Positions 40,546 through 48,898 of a DNA stretch of 53,670 nt are shown here, piece after piece. The translations under genes and the position numbers were made by a program. The stretch comes from Lachnospiraceae bacterium (GTDB lineage Bacteria; Bacillota; Clostridia; Lachnospirales; Lachnospiraceae). The number at the start of each line of letters is the position of its first letter. Positions within the stretch are counted from its first letter, which is position 1. The notes under the pieces were generated by a model. That model was not told where the DNA came from and made no database searches. It was given only the letters and a program-made list of their open reading frames with translations. Location: assembly GCA_031272185.1 (NCBI GenBank), contig JAISUG010000002.1:1-53670 (forward strand). The letters run 5' to 3'.

Positions 40546-42558
40546 ATGTACGATGTGGTGATCATCGGTGCGGGGGTGACGGGGGCGGCCGTGGCCAGGG
40601 AACTCGCCAGATACCGGGCGAAGGTGCTGGTGCTGGAAAAGGAAGAGGATGTGTGCTGCGGTACCAGCAAGGCGAACAGTGCGATCGTCCATGGGGGGTA
40701 CGATGCGGAGCCGGGCTCCATGATGGCCCGGATGAACGTGGAGGGAAACCGCATCATGGGGGAATTGGCAAAGGAGCTGGACTTCCCATTTGAGCGATGC
40801 GGATCACTGGTGGTGTGCCGGGATCCTGGGGGCTTGGGCGAACCTGAGACAACCCCCGGCAGACCGTCTGAGGCAACGGCCAAGGGTTATGATGCCGGGA
40901 ACATGGTGAAGCCGGAGGCGACCCCCGGGAGCCTGCCGTGTGCAGCTGCCGAGTGCAAGGATCCGGGGGGCTTGGGTGCGCTGGAGGCACTGTACGAAAA
41001 GGGCGTCGCCAATGGTGTGGAGGGGCTGGAAATCATCACCGACCGGGAGAGGATCCGCCGTCTGGAGCCGAACCTGGCGCCTGGGGTGGTGGCGGCGCTA
41101 TTTGCACCCACGGCCGGCATCGTATGCCCCTTCGGCCTGACCATCGCACTGGCGGAGAATGCGGCGGACAACGGGGTGGAGTTTGTGTTTGATGCGCAGG
41201 TGACCGGGATAGGGCGGGTGGATGGCGGGTATGCGCTGCGGGTGCGCATGCGTAATCATGCGGCGGCGATGGATGGCGATGATGCCGCAAGTGGCACGCC
41301 ACCGTGCGGCGGATATGAAAGAGCGTATCATGGGAGGCAAGACGAGAAAGTGGGGGTTCACATGGAAGCGGCCGGTATGGGCGGGGCTGGTTGTTCTGAA
41401 ACCGTCATAAAAGCCCGAGCGGTGGTAAACGCTGCGGGCGTCCACGGCGACGAACTGCACAATATGGTCGCAGAGGTAGATCGCCGATCGGCGGCTTCGG
41501 TCGACGCCCGGAATGAGACGCCGCATGAGTCGGCCGCTGAGAGATGCAGCGGGATGGACAGTCCGACTACCGATGCCCGCTGTAGCGAACCGTTCGGCAT
41601 TGTCAGCGGGCGGAAACTTCACATCACGCCACGCCGGGGGGAGTATGTACTGCTGGACAAGGCGGCGGGGGGGCACGTGAACCATGTGGTGTTTTCCCTG
41701 CCGGACAGGTACGGCAAAGGCGTGCTGGTGACACGGACGATCCATGGGAACCTGCTCCTGGGACCCACCGCCAAGGATATCGACGACAAGGCGGAAACCG
41801 CCACCACCGCAGCCGGGCTGACCGAAGTGCTCCAAAAAGCGGGGGCAAATGTGGCGGGCCTGCCCCTGCGGCAGGTCATCACATCCTTTGCGGGGCTGCG
41901 CGCCCACGAGGACGGGCATGATTTCGTCATTGGCGAGGTGGAGGGCGCCCCGGGGTTCTTTGACGCCGTGGGGATAGAGTCGCCGGGGCTCACCGCCGCG
42001 CCTGCCATCGGGCGGTACTTGGCTGGTTTGGTGAGCGCAAAGCTGGGGCTTCGCCGGAAGCCTGTGTGGCCTGGCGGCGGATGTGCCTTCGACTATGATG
42101 GCGATGGTGCCTCCGGCCCCGACGGCGTTCCCCGTCGGTTCGTCGGCGATGGTGACACAGAGGTTGCTTGCAGCCGTGTGGATAGCGGCGCTCACGTGTA
42201 TAACACTTCTAACCGAGACGGGCAGATGTTTCGCCCCCGCCGCACAGGGATCGTGAACCCTGCTTCCCTGCCGATTGAGGAGCGGTTGGCGCTGATACGT
42301 GAAAACCCATCCTATGGCGCGGTGGTGTGCCGCTGCGAGGGCGTGACCGAGGGTGAGATCCTGGATGCCATCCGCAGACCCTTGGGCGCCAAATCCATGG
42401 ATGGGGTGAAACGCCGTGTACGTGCAGGGATGGGCAGATGCCAGGGCGGGTTCTGCTCGCCACGGGTGATGGAACTGCTGGCCCAGGAACTGGGCCTGCA
42501 AATGGAGCATGTCACCAAGTCCGGCGGGGAGTCGCGGATGCTGCTGGGGGTGAGATGA
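40546..42558 (+). CDS. glpA: GlpA-type FAD-dependent glycerol-3-phosphate dehydrogenase with insertions
   Basis: 670 residues against ~480-500 for the Firmicute GlpA-like family. N-terminal FAD site VVIIGAGVTGAAVARELARY, DAO-type body (SAIVHGGYDAEPGSMMARMN; VVNAAGVHGDELHNMV; VFSLPDRYGKGVLVTRTIHG). The C-terminal BFD-like [2Fe-2S] domain has CRCEGVTEGEI and RCQGGFC. Inserted low-complexity stretches lie at about 93-140 (duplicated DPGGLGEPE / DPGGLGALE), 235-285, 305-345 and around 500-560. It oxidises glycerol-3-phosphate to dihydroxyacetone phosphate at the membrane with its two partners. AAGGAGAG precedes ATG 40546. Confidence 0.9.
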   Translation: MYDVVIIGAGVTGAAVARELARYRAKVLVLEKEEDVCCGTSKANSAIVHGGYDAEPGSMMARMNVEGNRIMGELAKELDFPFERCGSLVVCRDPGGLGEPETTPGRPSEATAKGYDAGNMVKPEATPGSLPCAAAECKDPGGLGALEALYEKGVANGVEGLEIITDRERIRRLEPNLAPGVVAALFAPTAGIVCPFGLTIALAENAADNGVEFVFDAQVTGIGRVDGGYALRVRMRNHAAAMDGDDAASGTPPCGGYERAYHGRQDEKVGVHMEAAGMGGAGCSETVIKARAVVNAAGVHGDELHNMVAEVDRRSAASVDARNETPHESAAERCSGMDSPTTDARCSEPFGIVSGRKLHITPRRGEYVLLDKAAGGHVNHVVFSLPDRYGKGVLVTRTIHGNLLLGPTAKDIDDKAETATTAAGLTEVLQKAGANVAGLPLRQVITSFAGLRAHEDGHDFVIGEVEGAPGFFDAVGIESPGLTAAPAIGRYLAGLVSAKLGLRRKPVWPGGGCAFDYDGDGASGPDGVPRRFVGDGDTEVACSRVDSGAHVYNTSNRDGQMFRPRRTGIVNPASLPIEERLALIRENPSYGAVVCRCEGVTEGEILDAIRRPLGAKSMDGVKRRVRAGMGRCQGGFCSPRVMELLAQELGLQMEHVTKSGGESRMLLGVR

Positions 42559-42652
42559 TGGGTGAATCGGCTGTATTGCTCCGCCGACTAAACCTTGCGC
42601 AAGGCGAGACTAATGTCGAACGCGCATTGTTTGGTCGGTGGAGCAGTGAATC
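42557..42652 (+). repeat. Dispersed ~96-bp imperfect palindrome, copy C
   Basis: Terminal arms TTGCTCCGCCGACTAAAC (42576-42593) and GTTTGGTCGGTGGAGCAG (42629-42646) are near-complementary, with the perfect palindrome CCTTGCGCAAGG inside. Best-preserved of three copies. It lies between glpA and the FAD dehydrogenase gene of the same operon. Confidence 0.88.
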
Positions 42653-42676
42653 AGGCGGGATGGAGGTCTTGCACAT

Positions 42677-44398
42677 ATGGACGAATCGACTAAACGGACT
42701 AAAAGGACTAATAGCGCTTCAAGTGGCACGCTAGCGGCAGGGGTTACAGAATCAGTGGAGATGCACAAGACAGGCGAGCGAAGGCCGTCTACGATAAAGC
42801 GGGCACTGCCGGTTACAGAATCAGTGGAGATGCACAAGACAGGCGGACCCACCCATCTCGACTATGACATCGCCGTGATCGGGGGCGGTCCCGCAGGGCT
42901 GGCGGCGGCCGCGGCGGCGTACAAGAATGGTGGGGGCCGGGTGGTGATCCTGGAGCGGGACAAGGAACTGGGTGGGATACTCAACCAGTGCATACACAAT
43001 GGGTTCGGCCTGCACACGTTCCATGAAGAACTGACCGGCCCGGAGTACGCCGACCGTTTCATCCGGGAAGTGGCGGGGTTGCCCATTGACATCCTGCCGG
43101 AGACCATGGTGCTGGAAGTGGGGCGTGCGAGGTCTGCAGCCACCGGTTTTTGCCTCCTCGCCATGAACCGCAGGGATGGGCTCTTTAAGGTGCGGGCGGG
43201 CGCAGTGGTCCTGGCCATGGGGTGCCGGGAGCGGCCCAGGGGGGCCCTGAACATACCCGGCAGCCGGCCGGCGGGGATCTACAGCGCGGGCACGGCCCAG
43301 CGACTGGTGAACCGGGAGGGCTATATGCCCGGGCGTGAAGTGGTGATCCTGGGATCAGGGGACATCGGTCTCATCATGGCTAGGCGCATGACGCTGGAGG
43401 GGGCCCATGTAAAAGTGGTGGCTGAGCTGATGCCGTACTCCGGCGGCCTCAAGCGCAACATCGTCCAGTGCCTGGACGATTTCGGGATACCGCTGAAACT
43501 GAGCCACACTGTGGTGGACATCCATGGGCGGGGGCGCCTCACGGGTGTGACGCTGGCACGCGTGGACGCAAACAGCAAGCCTGTGGCGGGGACAGAGGAA
43601 TACATACCCTGCGACACACTGCTGCTGTCCGTGGGGCTGATACCGGAAAATGAGCTCACCGCCGGTATGGGCGTGGGCCTGCACCCGGTGACAGGCGGGC
43701 CGAGGGTCAACGAGTCATTTGAAACCGACTTGCCCGGTGTGTTCGCCTGCGGCAATGTGCTCCATGTGCACGACCTGGTTGACTACGTGTCGGAGGAAGC
43801 CGCGCTGGCTGGGGAAAACGCGGCGGCATATGTGCGCAGGGTGAGCTACGGCGGGGGAACTGCCGCTGCGATCCATGACGGACTGCCTATGCCCACAGGG
43901 TGTTGCGTGAGCCCCGGCGGGGGAACTGCCGCCGCCATGCCGGGCCAGACGCAGGCAACGGGCGGCGAGGATCCCTGTAACGTCAATGCACAGCGTGAGT
44001 ATGGTGTCCGAAGCGGGGAGAGCCGCATCTTGGTCGATGATATCGAGGCAACCGGGGATGCCGTGGCAGACGTTGGCAATGCGGCCGATGGCACGGCGAA
44101 GGGATCATATGTGGTTTTGACACCCGGCTATGGCGTGCGCTACACGGTGCCTTCCGTGATCCGCATGGTGCATATGCCCGAAAAACTGAAAGTGCGGTTC
44201 CGCGTGGGCGGCATTTACCGGGGCGCTTCCATCGGCGTGTACTGCGACGGGCGGCGCATATTGACCAAGAAGCGACTGGTGATGGCGCCCGGTGAGATGG
44301 AGGAAGTGCTGCTGGAAAGGGAAACATTGGAAAAGTTCCCGCTTTTAAGGGAGATCACGGTGTGTGTGGAGGAGGCCGGCGGCGATGAGATAAAATAG
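42677..44398 (+). CDS. NAD(P)/FAD-dependent oxidoreductase of the glycerol operon
   Basis: 573 residues. Two nucleotide-binding folds: FAD site IAVIGGGPAGLAAAAAAYKN and NAD site EVVILGSGDIGLIMARRMT. GGILNQCIHNGFGLHTFHEELTGPEYADRF and MGCRERPRGALNIPGSRPAGI are typical of the partner dehydrogenase encoded with GlpA and DUF1667. Residues ~23-57 contain a 23-residue direct repeat (VTESVEMHKTG twice), from DNA copies at 42742 and 42811. A ~75-residue insertion with GGGTAAA repeats lies before the C-terminal domain (YVVLTPGYGVRYTVPSVIRM). GGAGG lies 10 bases before ATG 42677. The ATG inside the second repeat (42831, GTGGAG upstream) is a plausible original start. Confidence 0.87.
   Translation: MDESTKRTKRTNSASSGTLAAGVTESVEMHKTGERRPSTIKRALPVTESVEMHKTGGPTHLDYDIAVIGGGPAGLAAAAAAYKNGGGRVVILERDKELGGILNQCIHNGFGLHTFHEELTGPEYADRFIREVAGLPIDILPETMVLEVGRARSAATGFCLLAMNRRDGLFKVRAGAVVLAMGCRERPRGALNIPGSRPAGIYSAGTAQRLVNREGYMPGREVVILGSGDIGLIMARRMTLEGAHVKVVAELMPYSGGLKRNIVQCLDDFGIPLKLSHTVVDIHGRGRLTGVTLARVDANSKPVAGTEEYIPCDTLLLSVGLIPENELTAGMGVGLHPVTGGPRVNESFETDLPGVFACGNVLHVHDLVDYVSEEAALAGENAAAYVRRVSYGGGTAAAIHDGLPMPTGCCVSPGGGTAAAMPGQTQATGGEDPCNVNAQREYGVRSGESRILVDDIEATGDAVADVGNAADGTAKGSYVVLTPGYGVRYTVPSVIRMVHMPEKLKVRFRVGGIYRGASIGVYCDGRRILTKKRLVMAPGEMEEVLLERETLEKFPLLREITVCVEEAGGDEIK
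42742..42844 (+). repeat. 69-bp-period in-frame repeat in the FAD dehydrogenase gene
   Basis: GGTTACAGAATCAGTGGAGA followed by TGCACAAGACAGGC occurs identically at 42742-42775 and 42811-42844. Each copy contains GTGGAG-ATG, a possible initiation site. Confidence 0.95.
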
Positions 44399-44465
44399 GT
44401 GTTTCAATACCGGTCAATGCGGCTGCCGGTCAGATAAGGGTGCCCATGAGGCGAGAAGGTGAGAT

Positions 44466-44909
44466 ATGAAAAAAGTAAAGCAGGCAATAATTGGAAAAAC
44501 CGAGTTGGCTGAAACAAAAGGGGATACGACGAATGGAAAGAGGTGCAACACCGTTTCCCTCACCTGCATCGGATGCCCCATGGGGTGCCAGGTGACGGTG
44601 GAGATGGACGGCGGGGATATCCTCGGCGTGACGGGGTACACCTGCAAGCGTGGGCTGGACTATGCCCAAAAAGAGGTGACGGACCCCACACGGATCGTCA
44701 CGTCCACGGTGCGGGTGCTGGGGGGCGCCCACCCCTTCGTCGCGGTGAAAACCGCCCGGGACATCCCCAAAGGGAAGATCCGGGACGCTATGGCGGCTCT
44801 GCGCGGACTGGCTATCCCAGCGCCCGTGTCCATCGGCGACGTGGTGCTGCCCGACACATTTGGCCTGGGCTGCGAGGTGGTGGCCACCCAGAACTGCGGG
44901 GCGGGGTGA
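44466..44909 (+). CDS. DUF1667 cysteine-rich protein of the glycerol dehydrogenase complex
   Basis: 147 residues. The family pattern LTCIGCPMGCQVTVEMDG / VTGYTCKRGLDYAQKEVTDPT gives four Cys, probably an Fe-S or metal site. VVATQNCG adds one more near the end. DUF1667 genes are characteristically last in GlpA-type operons of Clostridia. An electron-transfer role is inferred. GAAGGTGAG precedes ATG 44466. The N-terminal ~30 residues (KQAIIGKTELAETKGDTTNG) are an extra hydrophilic leader. Confidence 0.87.
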   Translation: MKKVKQAIIGKTELAETKGDTTNGKRCNTVSLTCIGCPMGCQVTVEMDGGDILGVTGYTCKRGLDYAQKEVTDPTRIVTSTVRVLGGAHPFVAVKTARDIPKGKIRDAMAALRGLAIPAPVSIGDVVLPDTFGLGCEVVATQNCGAG

Positions 44910-44967
44910 TAGCCGCCGCGCATTGCGCATTGCTATGGCGGAAGAACTCTGTGATCGCGACAGCGCC

Positions 44968-45261
44968 CTATCGTACTGTGGTTTGTGGAGCGCGGAATTC
45001 AACATGGACTTCCATGCCCAGGCCATGCGCGACTCTGTTCAGCAAAGCAAGGGATGGGTTGTATGTGCCGCTTTCCAGGCGGCTGATGTTGCAGCGGGCG
45101 ATCCCAGAACGCTTGGCCAGCCCTTCTTGTGTCAAGCCCTGCTCGTTGCGTGCTTTGATGATCTGGGCGACAATCTCATAGTGGGGTCGCAATGCTTCGA
45201 ACTCAGCTTTTATGTCGGGGTTGTCGAGAAACTTCGCCTCGATGTCATTCCATTTTTTCAT
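44968..45261 (-). CDS. higA: HigA-type antitoxin, XRE family
   Basis: 97 residues. MKKWNDIEAKFLDNPDIKAE is followed by a helix-turn-helix of the Xre type (QGLTQEGLAKRSGIARCNIS, then RLESGTYNPSLALLNRVAHG). AGGAGGG precedes ATG 45261 by 6 bases. An upstream ATG at 45285 adds eight unconserved residues. It overlaps the end of the HigB-like toxin gene by 17 bases, the usual toxin-first order. Since the toxin is frameshifted, the antitoxin may persist as an autoregulator or orphan. Confidence 0.88.
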   Translation of the reverse strand: MKKWNDIEAKFLDNPDIKAEFEALRPHYEIVAQIIKARNEQGLTQEGLAKRSGIARCNISRLESGTYNPSLALLNRVAHGLGMEVHVEFRAPQTTVR

Positions 45262-45618
45262 CGTCGACCCTCCTAAGATAGTCATCTCTATTACGCAATG
45301 CCGTATCCAGTTCTGCTTGCGGCGTTTTCGTTGTTTTTTTCAGAAATCCATGCAGCAGGACAAATTTGTTGCCAATCGTCAGGAAGTAAAATATGCGAGA
45401 AATATCGCTGCCTTGTTGGATGCGCAGTTCCCATAAACCTTTGTACTTCTCGCCCTTGATTGAGTCAACATATGGCATCTTTAATGCCGTTCCAACTGTG
45501 CAAGTAGACGAATCTCCCAGAGTACCTTGGCTATATGCTTGCTCGGCAGTGTGGCGATAAAGTCCTCTACGGGGACTGTACCATCTTCCTTCTCATAATA
45601 CTCCACTTCCCATGTCAT
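45245..45618 (-). pseudogene. higB: HigB-type (RelE/Gp49 superfamily) toxin, frameshifted
   Basis: Reading from ATG 45618 (GGAGG 10 bases upstream), the product starts MTWEVEYYEKEDGTVPVEDF and continues to WEIRLLAQLERH, then hits TAA at residue 43. A +1 shift near 45490 restores GTALKMPYVDSIKGEKYKGL, then WELRIQQGSDISRIFYFLTI and HGFLKKTTKTP, to the stop at 45245. One missing G in CAGTTG(G)GAACGGC joins both halves into a normal ~124-residue HigB. It is either an inactivated toxin or a sequencing error in a short G-run. The second part alone has an ATG (45478) but would lack the N-terminal half of the fold. Confidence 0.85.
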
Positions 45619-45640
45619 TATTGTATGGCCTCCGAAAGGC

Positions 45641-45669
45641 ATTGTATCATATACGAAACATTATTGCAA
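45641..45669 (-). promoter_or_regulatory. Promoter of the higBA module
   Basis: Minus-strand TTGCAA (45669-45664), 17 bases, TACAAT (45646-45641), about 20 bases before the toxin ATG. Confidence 0.8.
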
Positions 45670-45746
45670 GTACTAAATGCGAGTAACAATCTCTGGCATG
45701 AACAATACAGTTGCTGACTGCATTGATCATATTCTCGGGTATCATC

Positions 45747-45775
45747 TTGACGGCTACGGGGTTGGCTGGTATACT
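45747..45775 (+). promoter_or_regulatory. Promoter of the tag-like gene
   Basis: TTGACG (45747-45752), 17 bases, TATACT (45770-45775). It makes the ATG at 45777 unlikely as a start, because transcription begins at or after it. Confidence 0.75.
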
Positions 45776-45830
45776 CATGCGTGTTGAAAAAACCGATATG
45801 GAACTCGAAGAATGGGAAGGAATGGGGGAA

Positions 45831-46532
45831 ATGGGACAGGACAAGCCAGGATCGGACAAACCGGAACCGGATAGACTGATATCGGAGAAACCGGGAGCAG
45901 ATAGACTGCGATCGGACAAACCGTATCCGGACGCCCATAAGCACTTCCGGCGAGTCGATGCGCACCAAGGTTATCCGGATGGCATGAGGCGCTGCCCCTG
46001 GGCAGACACGGAGGATGCGCTCATGCGGGAGTACCACGACGCCTGGTGGGGGCGGCCCTGCCGGGACGAGGGGCATCTCTTCGAGATGCTCACCCTGGAG
46101 GGCGCGCAGGCGGGGCTCTCCTGGGCGACCATCCTCCACAAACGGGAGAACTACCGCAGGGCGTTTGACGGGTGGGACATCGAACGGATAGCCGCCTACG
46201 ATGCGGGGAGGATCGAAGAGCTGCTTCGGGAGCCGGGCATCGTCCGCAACCGCCTGAAAGTGGCGTCAGTCGTCACCAACGCCCGGGCGGTCCTGAAACT
46301 GGGCTCGCTGGCGGATTTCATCTGGAACTACGTGGACGGGGAGCCCATCGTCAACGCGCCGGAGAGCATGGCCGACCTGCCCGCGACCACACCGCTGTCC
46401 GACCGCATCAGCAAAGACATGAAGAAGCTGGGGTTCTCCTTCATCGGCAGCACGGTTATCTACAGCTTCCTCCAGTCCGTGGGCGTGGTGAACGACCACA
46501 TGGCCTGGTGCGATTTCCGGCCGAAGGCGTGA
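45831..46532 (+). CDS. tag: DNA-3-methyladenine glycosylase I with repetitive N-terminus
   Basis: 233 residues. The Tag core begins MRRCPWADTEDALMREYHDA and contains YHDAWWG, LFEMLTLEGAQAGLSWATIL, NYRRAFDGWDIERIA, GIVRNRLKV and the C-terminal HMAWCDFR with zinc-type Cys. It excises alkylated adenine from DNA. The first ~50 residues are a charged repeat (SDKPEPDRLISEKPGADRLR) not seen in the family. The start is uncertain: ATG 45831 follows GGGAAGGA at suitable spacing, ATG 45798 and 45822 are in frame, and ATG 45984 would give the bare enzyme. Confidence 0.88.
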   Translation: MGQDKPGSDKPEPDRLISEKPGADRLRSDKPYPDAHKHFRRVDAHQGYPDGMRRCPWADTEDALMREYHDAWWGRPCRDEGHLFEMLTLEGAQAGLSWATILHKRENYRRAFDGWDIERIAAYDAGRIEELLREPGIVRNRLKVASVVTNARAVLKLGSLADFIWNYVDGEPIVNAPESMADLPATTPLSDRISKDMKKLGFSFIGSTVIYSFLQSVGVVNDHMAWCDFRPKA

Positions 46533-46645
46533 GCCCCTGCACCGCCGCGCGTAAGGTTGCGCAGTGTCTGTCAAATGCTCCCCGAGTCCGTGGACCTTTG
46601 CGCCACCAGGCATGATTCCCTGCGCCATGCATTGCGCACCATAAC

Positions 46646-47401
46646 TCACGCGCGCTTCAGGTTGATCTTCTGGCCTACGCCGTGCATGCTGCCGCCCAGA
46701 CCCAGGGCCACCCGCTCTGCGGCTTCGATGTCTTTGAGGACGAACCCGGCGATATAGTCCACGCCGTAACTGTGGAGTATGGGGGTGATGGGCGTCCCGG
46801 CGCCGACCGCGATGACGACCGCATTTTTGGCCAGTTCCAGGTAATGCGGGAAAACCTTTTCCACCAGCGTATAGCTGGAGATGAACACGTAGTCGCTGTC
46901 CGGCAGGAGATACTCGGCGGCCTGCTCGGGGTAGTCCCCGTCTTTGGGCAGGAATTTCTCTATCACCGCGAGGTCGCAGATGGGCCCGAAGAGCTGGTCT
47001 ATATACGGGAAATGCCCGACGACAGTGACCTTTTTGCCGGCGATATCCCGCTGGAGCTGTATGAATGGGTCTTGGGAGCGGTCTTCGGTGTGCAGGCGGT
47101 CGGGTATGTCCAGGCCAAGCGCTCGGGCTTTTTCAATGCCATTGTACCAAGCGTTGATGGCGGCCAGCCCGAGGGCCGCCTCCTGGTAGTCCCAGGATTT
47201 GACGCACACCGCCAGATCCCGCAAAGGCATGCCTATCTCTTTGCGGGCCAATATGGGCTGGCGCCAGGTCTGGTCAAATGATGCGGAGGTTCCAGCCGTG
47301 TCCCCGCTGCGGACGAAGCAGTTTTTGCCCCCGCTGATGATGCGGTCTGCCGTGGCCAGGGGGTCTATCCCCTCTATCAGCTCGTCGTAGAATTCCCACA
47401 T
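46646..47401 (-). CDS. DUF364/DUF4213 putative heavy-metal chelation protein
   Basis: 251 residues. N-terminal DUF4213-like part (MWEFYDELIEGIDPLATADR; QPILARKEIGMPLRDLAVCV; AALGLAAINAWYN) and C-terminal DUF364 Rossmann-like part (KKVTVVGHFPYIDQL; VFISSYTLVEKVFPHYLELA; VGAGTPITPILHSYGVDYIA). The family is annotated only as putative metal chelation. Structural relatives suggest small-molecule or metal-cofactor handling. AAGGAGA lies before ATG 47401. It is the third gene of a minus-strand operon with a SIMIBI GTPase and an ABC-type ATPase. Confidence 0.85.
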   Translation of the reverse strand: MWEFYDELIEGIDPLATADRIISGGKNCFVRSGDTAGTSASFDQTWRQPILARKEIGMPLRDLAVCVKSWDYQEAALGLAAINAWYNGIEKARALGLDIPDRLHTEDRSQDPFIQLQRDIAGKKVTVVGHFPYIDQLFGPICDLAVIEKFLPKDGDYPEQAAEYLLPDSDYVFISSYTLVEKVFPHYLELAKNAVVIAVGAGTPITPILHSYGVDYIAGFVLKDIEAAERVALGLGGSMHGVGQKINLKRA

Positions 47402-47695
47402 GCTACTTGTCTCCTTTTACAATATATTTGCGGATAAGGCATCGCAGCCAGCCATGTTTTATTCCCGCTTGTTGCCTTTCGTTGTGAATTGTGTTAAGCG
47501 CTGCCGCCGCGTTTCGTGCCCGTACCCTTGGCCGGCCATCTTTGGCACAGCAGGGGATGGCTGCCGACGTGACAGCCGCAGCGTGTGCCAACGACCGTTG
47601 CATCGACATTGGCGCCGAAGATGCGACGGGAGGCTGCCGACGTGGCAGTTGTTGCATTTGCTGAGCATTGTGTACCTGCGCCGCGCTATGCAGGG
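47402..47695 (-). repeat. Spacer with diverged repeats between the ABC-ATPase and DUF364 genes
   Basis: GGCTGCCGACGTGACAG (47569) and GGCTGCCGACGTGGCAG (47633) mark two related units. No supportable ORF or terminator was seen in this 294-base gap. Confidence 0.6.
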
Positions 47696-48706
47696 TCATA
47701 GCGACGCAATCCTCTCCCCGGAACGCAATTTCCTGCGGGCGTCGGCCAGCATGGCATCCACCCGTTCCAGCTCCTTCATGCTGCTTTTCTCTTCGGGTGA
47801 CGTGGTGAGCACCCGGTAGATGCCGCCGTGCTTGATGACAATGCGGTGCGTCGCGCCCAGCGCCAGCAATGGGTCGTGGGTGGAGATGAGCACGATTTTC
47901 TCCCGCCTGGCCAGCAGGTCGATGGCTTTCCTGCGGTCCACCCCTGCGTTTTCTATCTCGTCGATGAGCACTATGGGGGATTGGCTCATATATGCGCAGT
48001 CCGCTATCATAAGCGCCCGGGACTGCCCGCCCGAGAGCATCGTCACCTTGGTGCCGGGGGTGAATTTCTCCCCCGCCAGGCTGTTCGCCTTTTCGAAACA
48101 TGCATTCACCACGCCGGCCATGGGCAGTGGGCCCTGTCCGGCCCCGAGGCTCCCGGCATGCATCTCCAGGAATTCCTGCACGGTGAGGTCCATGACGAAG
48201 TTCATGTTCTGGGAGAGCTGGGCCACCAGCTTGCCGCCCAATGCGAAACGCACGTCGTCCGTCACGGGCTGCCCGTCCACGAGGATGTGGCGCCGGGTGG
48301 GGGTGTCGCCCTGGGCGAGGCATTCGATGTCCGCGAGCAGGCGGCTCTTGCCGGAACCCGTGGGCCCCACCACGCTTACCACGTCCCCGGGCATCAGCGT
48401 GAACCGGGCATTTTCGTCTTCCCCCCGTTTGTTTTTCCCGCCTATGACGGTCAAAGACTTGATGGCTTGGGCGTTTTCGGACGCCGTCATGTCCTGCAGG
48501 AAATCCACGAGCTGGTTGTGTACCTCGAAGCGGTTTTGGCCGAACTCGTAGAACCATTCGTCGTCCAGGGTGGACAGGACTTCCTGGAGCGTCTTGTGGG
48601 TATCGGTCAGAGGGATGTTCGCATTGCGAAAAAAGTCCCCTGATATCGGGAACTCTTCCATGAGCTGCGCTATGCTTCGTTTTTCTATGAGGCGGTCAAA
48701 ATCCAA
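47696..48706 (-). CDS. ABC-type ATPase with N-terminal DUF1858-like domain, soluble
   Basis: 336 residues, no membrane segment. The N-terminal ~85 residues (SIAQLMEEFPISGDFFRNAN / IPLTDTHKTLQEVLSTLDDE) resemble small helical DUF1858-type domains. The cassette has Walker A VVGPTGSGKSRLLADIE, Q-loop QLSQNMNF, signature MLSGGQSRALMIAD, Walker B PIVLIDEIENAGVD and switch His STHD. No permease is encoded nearby, so it may drive assembly or remodelling rather than transport. TTG 48706 was chosen because AGGAGGG lies 8 bases upstream. Upstream in-frame sequence is repeat DNA. It sits between the GTPase and DUF364 genes. Confidence 0.83.
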   Translation of the reverse strand: MDFDRLIEKRSIAQLMEEFPISGDFFRNANIPLTDTHKTLQEVLSTLDDEWFYEFGQNRFEVHNQLVDFLQDMTASENAQAIKSLTVIGGKNKRGEDENARFTLMPGDVVSVVGPTGSGKSRLLADIECLAQGDTPTRRHILVDGQPVTDDVRFALGGKLVAQLSQNMNFVMDLTVQEFLEMHAGSLGAGQGPLPMAGVVNACFEKANSLAGEKFTPGTKVTMLSGGQSRALMIADCAYMSQSPIVLIDEIENAGVDRRKAIDLLARREKIVLISTHDPLLALGATHRIVIKHGGIYRVLTTSPEEKSSMKELERVDAMLADARRKLRSGERIASL

Positions 48707-48750
48707 ATGCAGAACCCTCCTATATGTGGCGTGGTCGCTTGGCGCGCCCG

Positions 48751-48898
48751 CTTGGCGCATCTGCCCGGGTGCACACGGCCAAGGCATCGGACCTGGCTGG
48801 GCGTGAAAGCCCGTGGCGCATCTGCCCTGGTGCATACGGCCAAGGCATCGGACACGGCCGGGGCGTGAAAGCCCGCAGCGCGTCTGCCCGGGCGTTCA
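48751..48898 (-). repeat. ~61-bp tandem units after the GTPase gene
   Basis: Units start at 48751, 48812 and 48874 (plus strand: GGCGCATCTGCCCGGGTGCA, then CACGGCCAAGGCATCGGA and GGCGTGAAAGCC). The partial third reaches the GTPase stop codon (48898-48896). The ABC-ATPase ribosome site lies just beyond the first unit. Confidence 0.9.
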
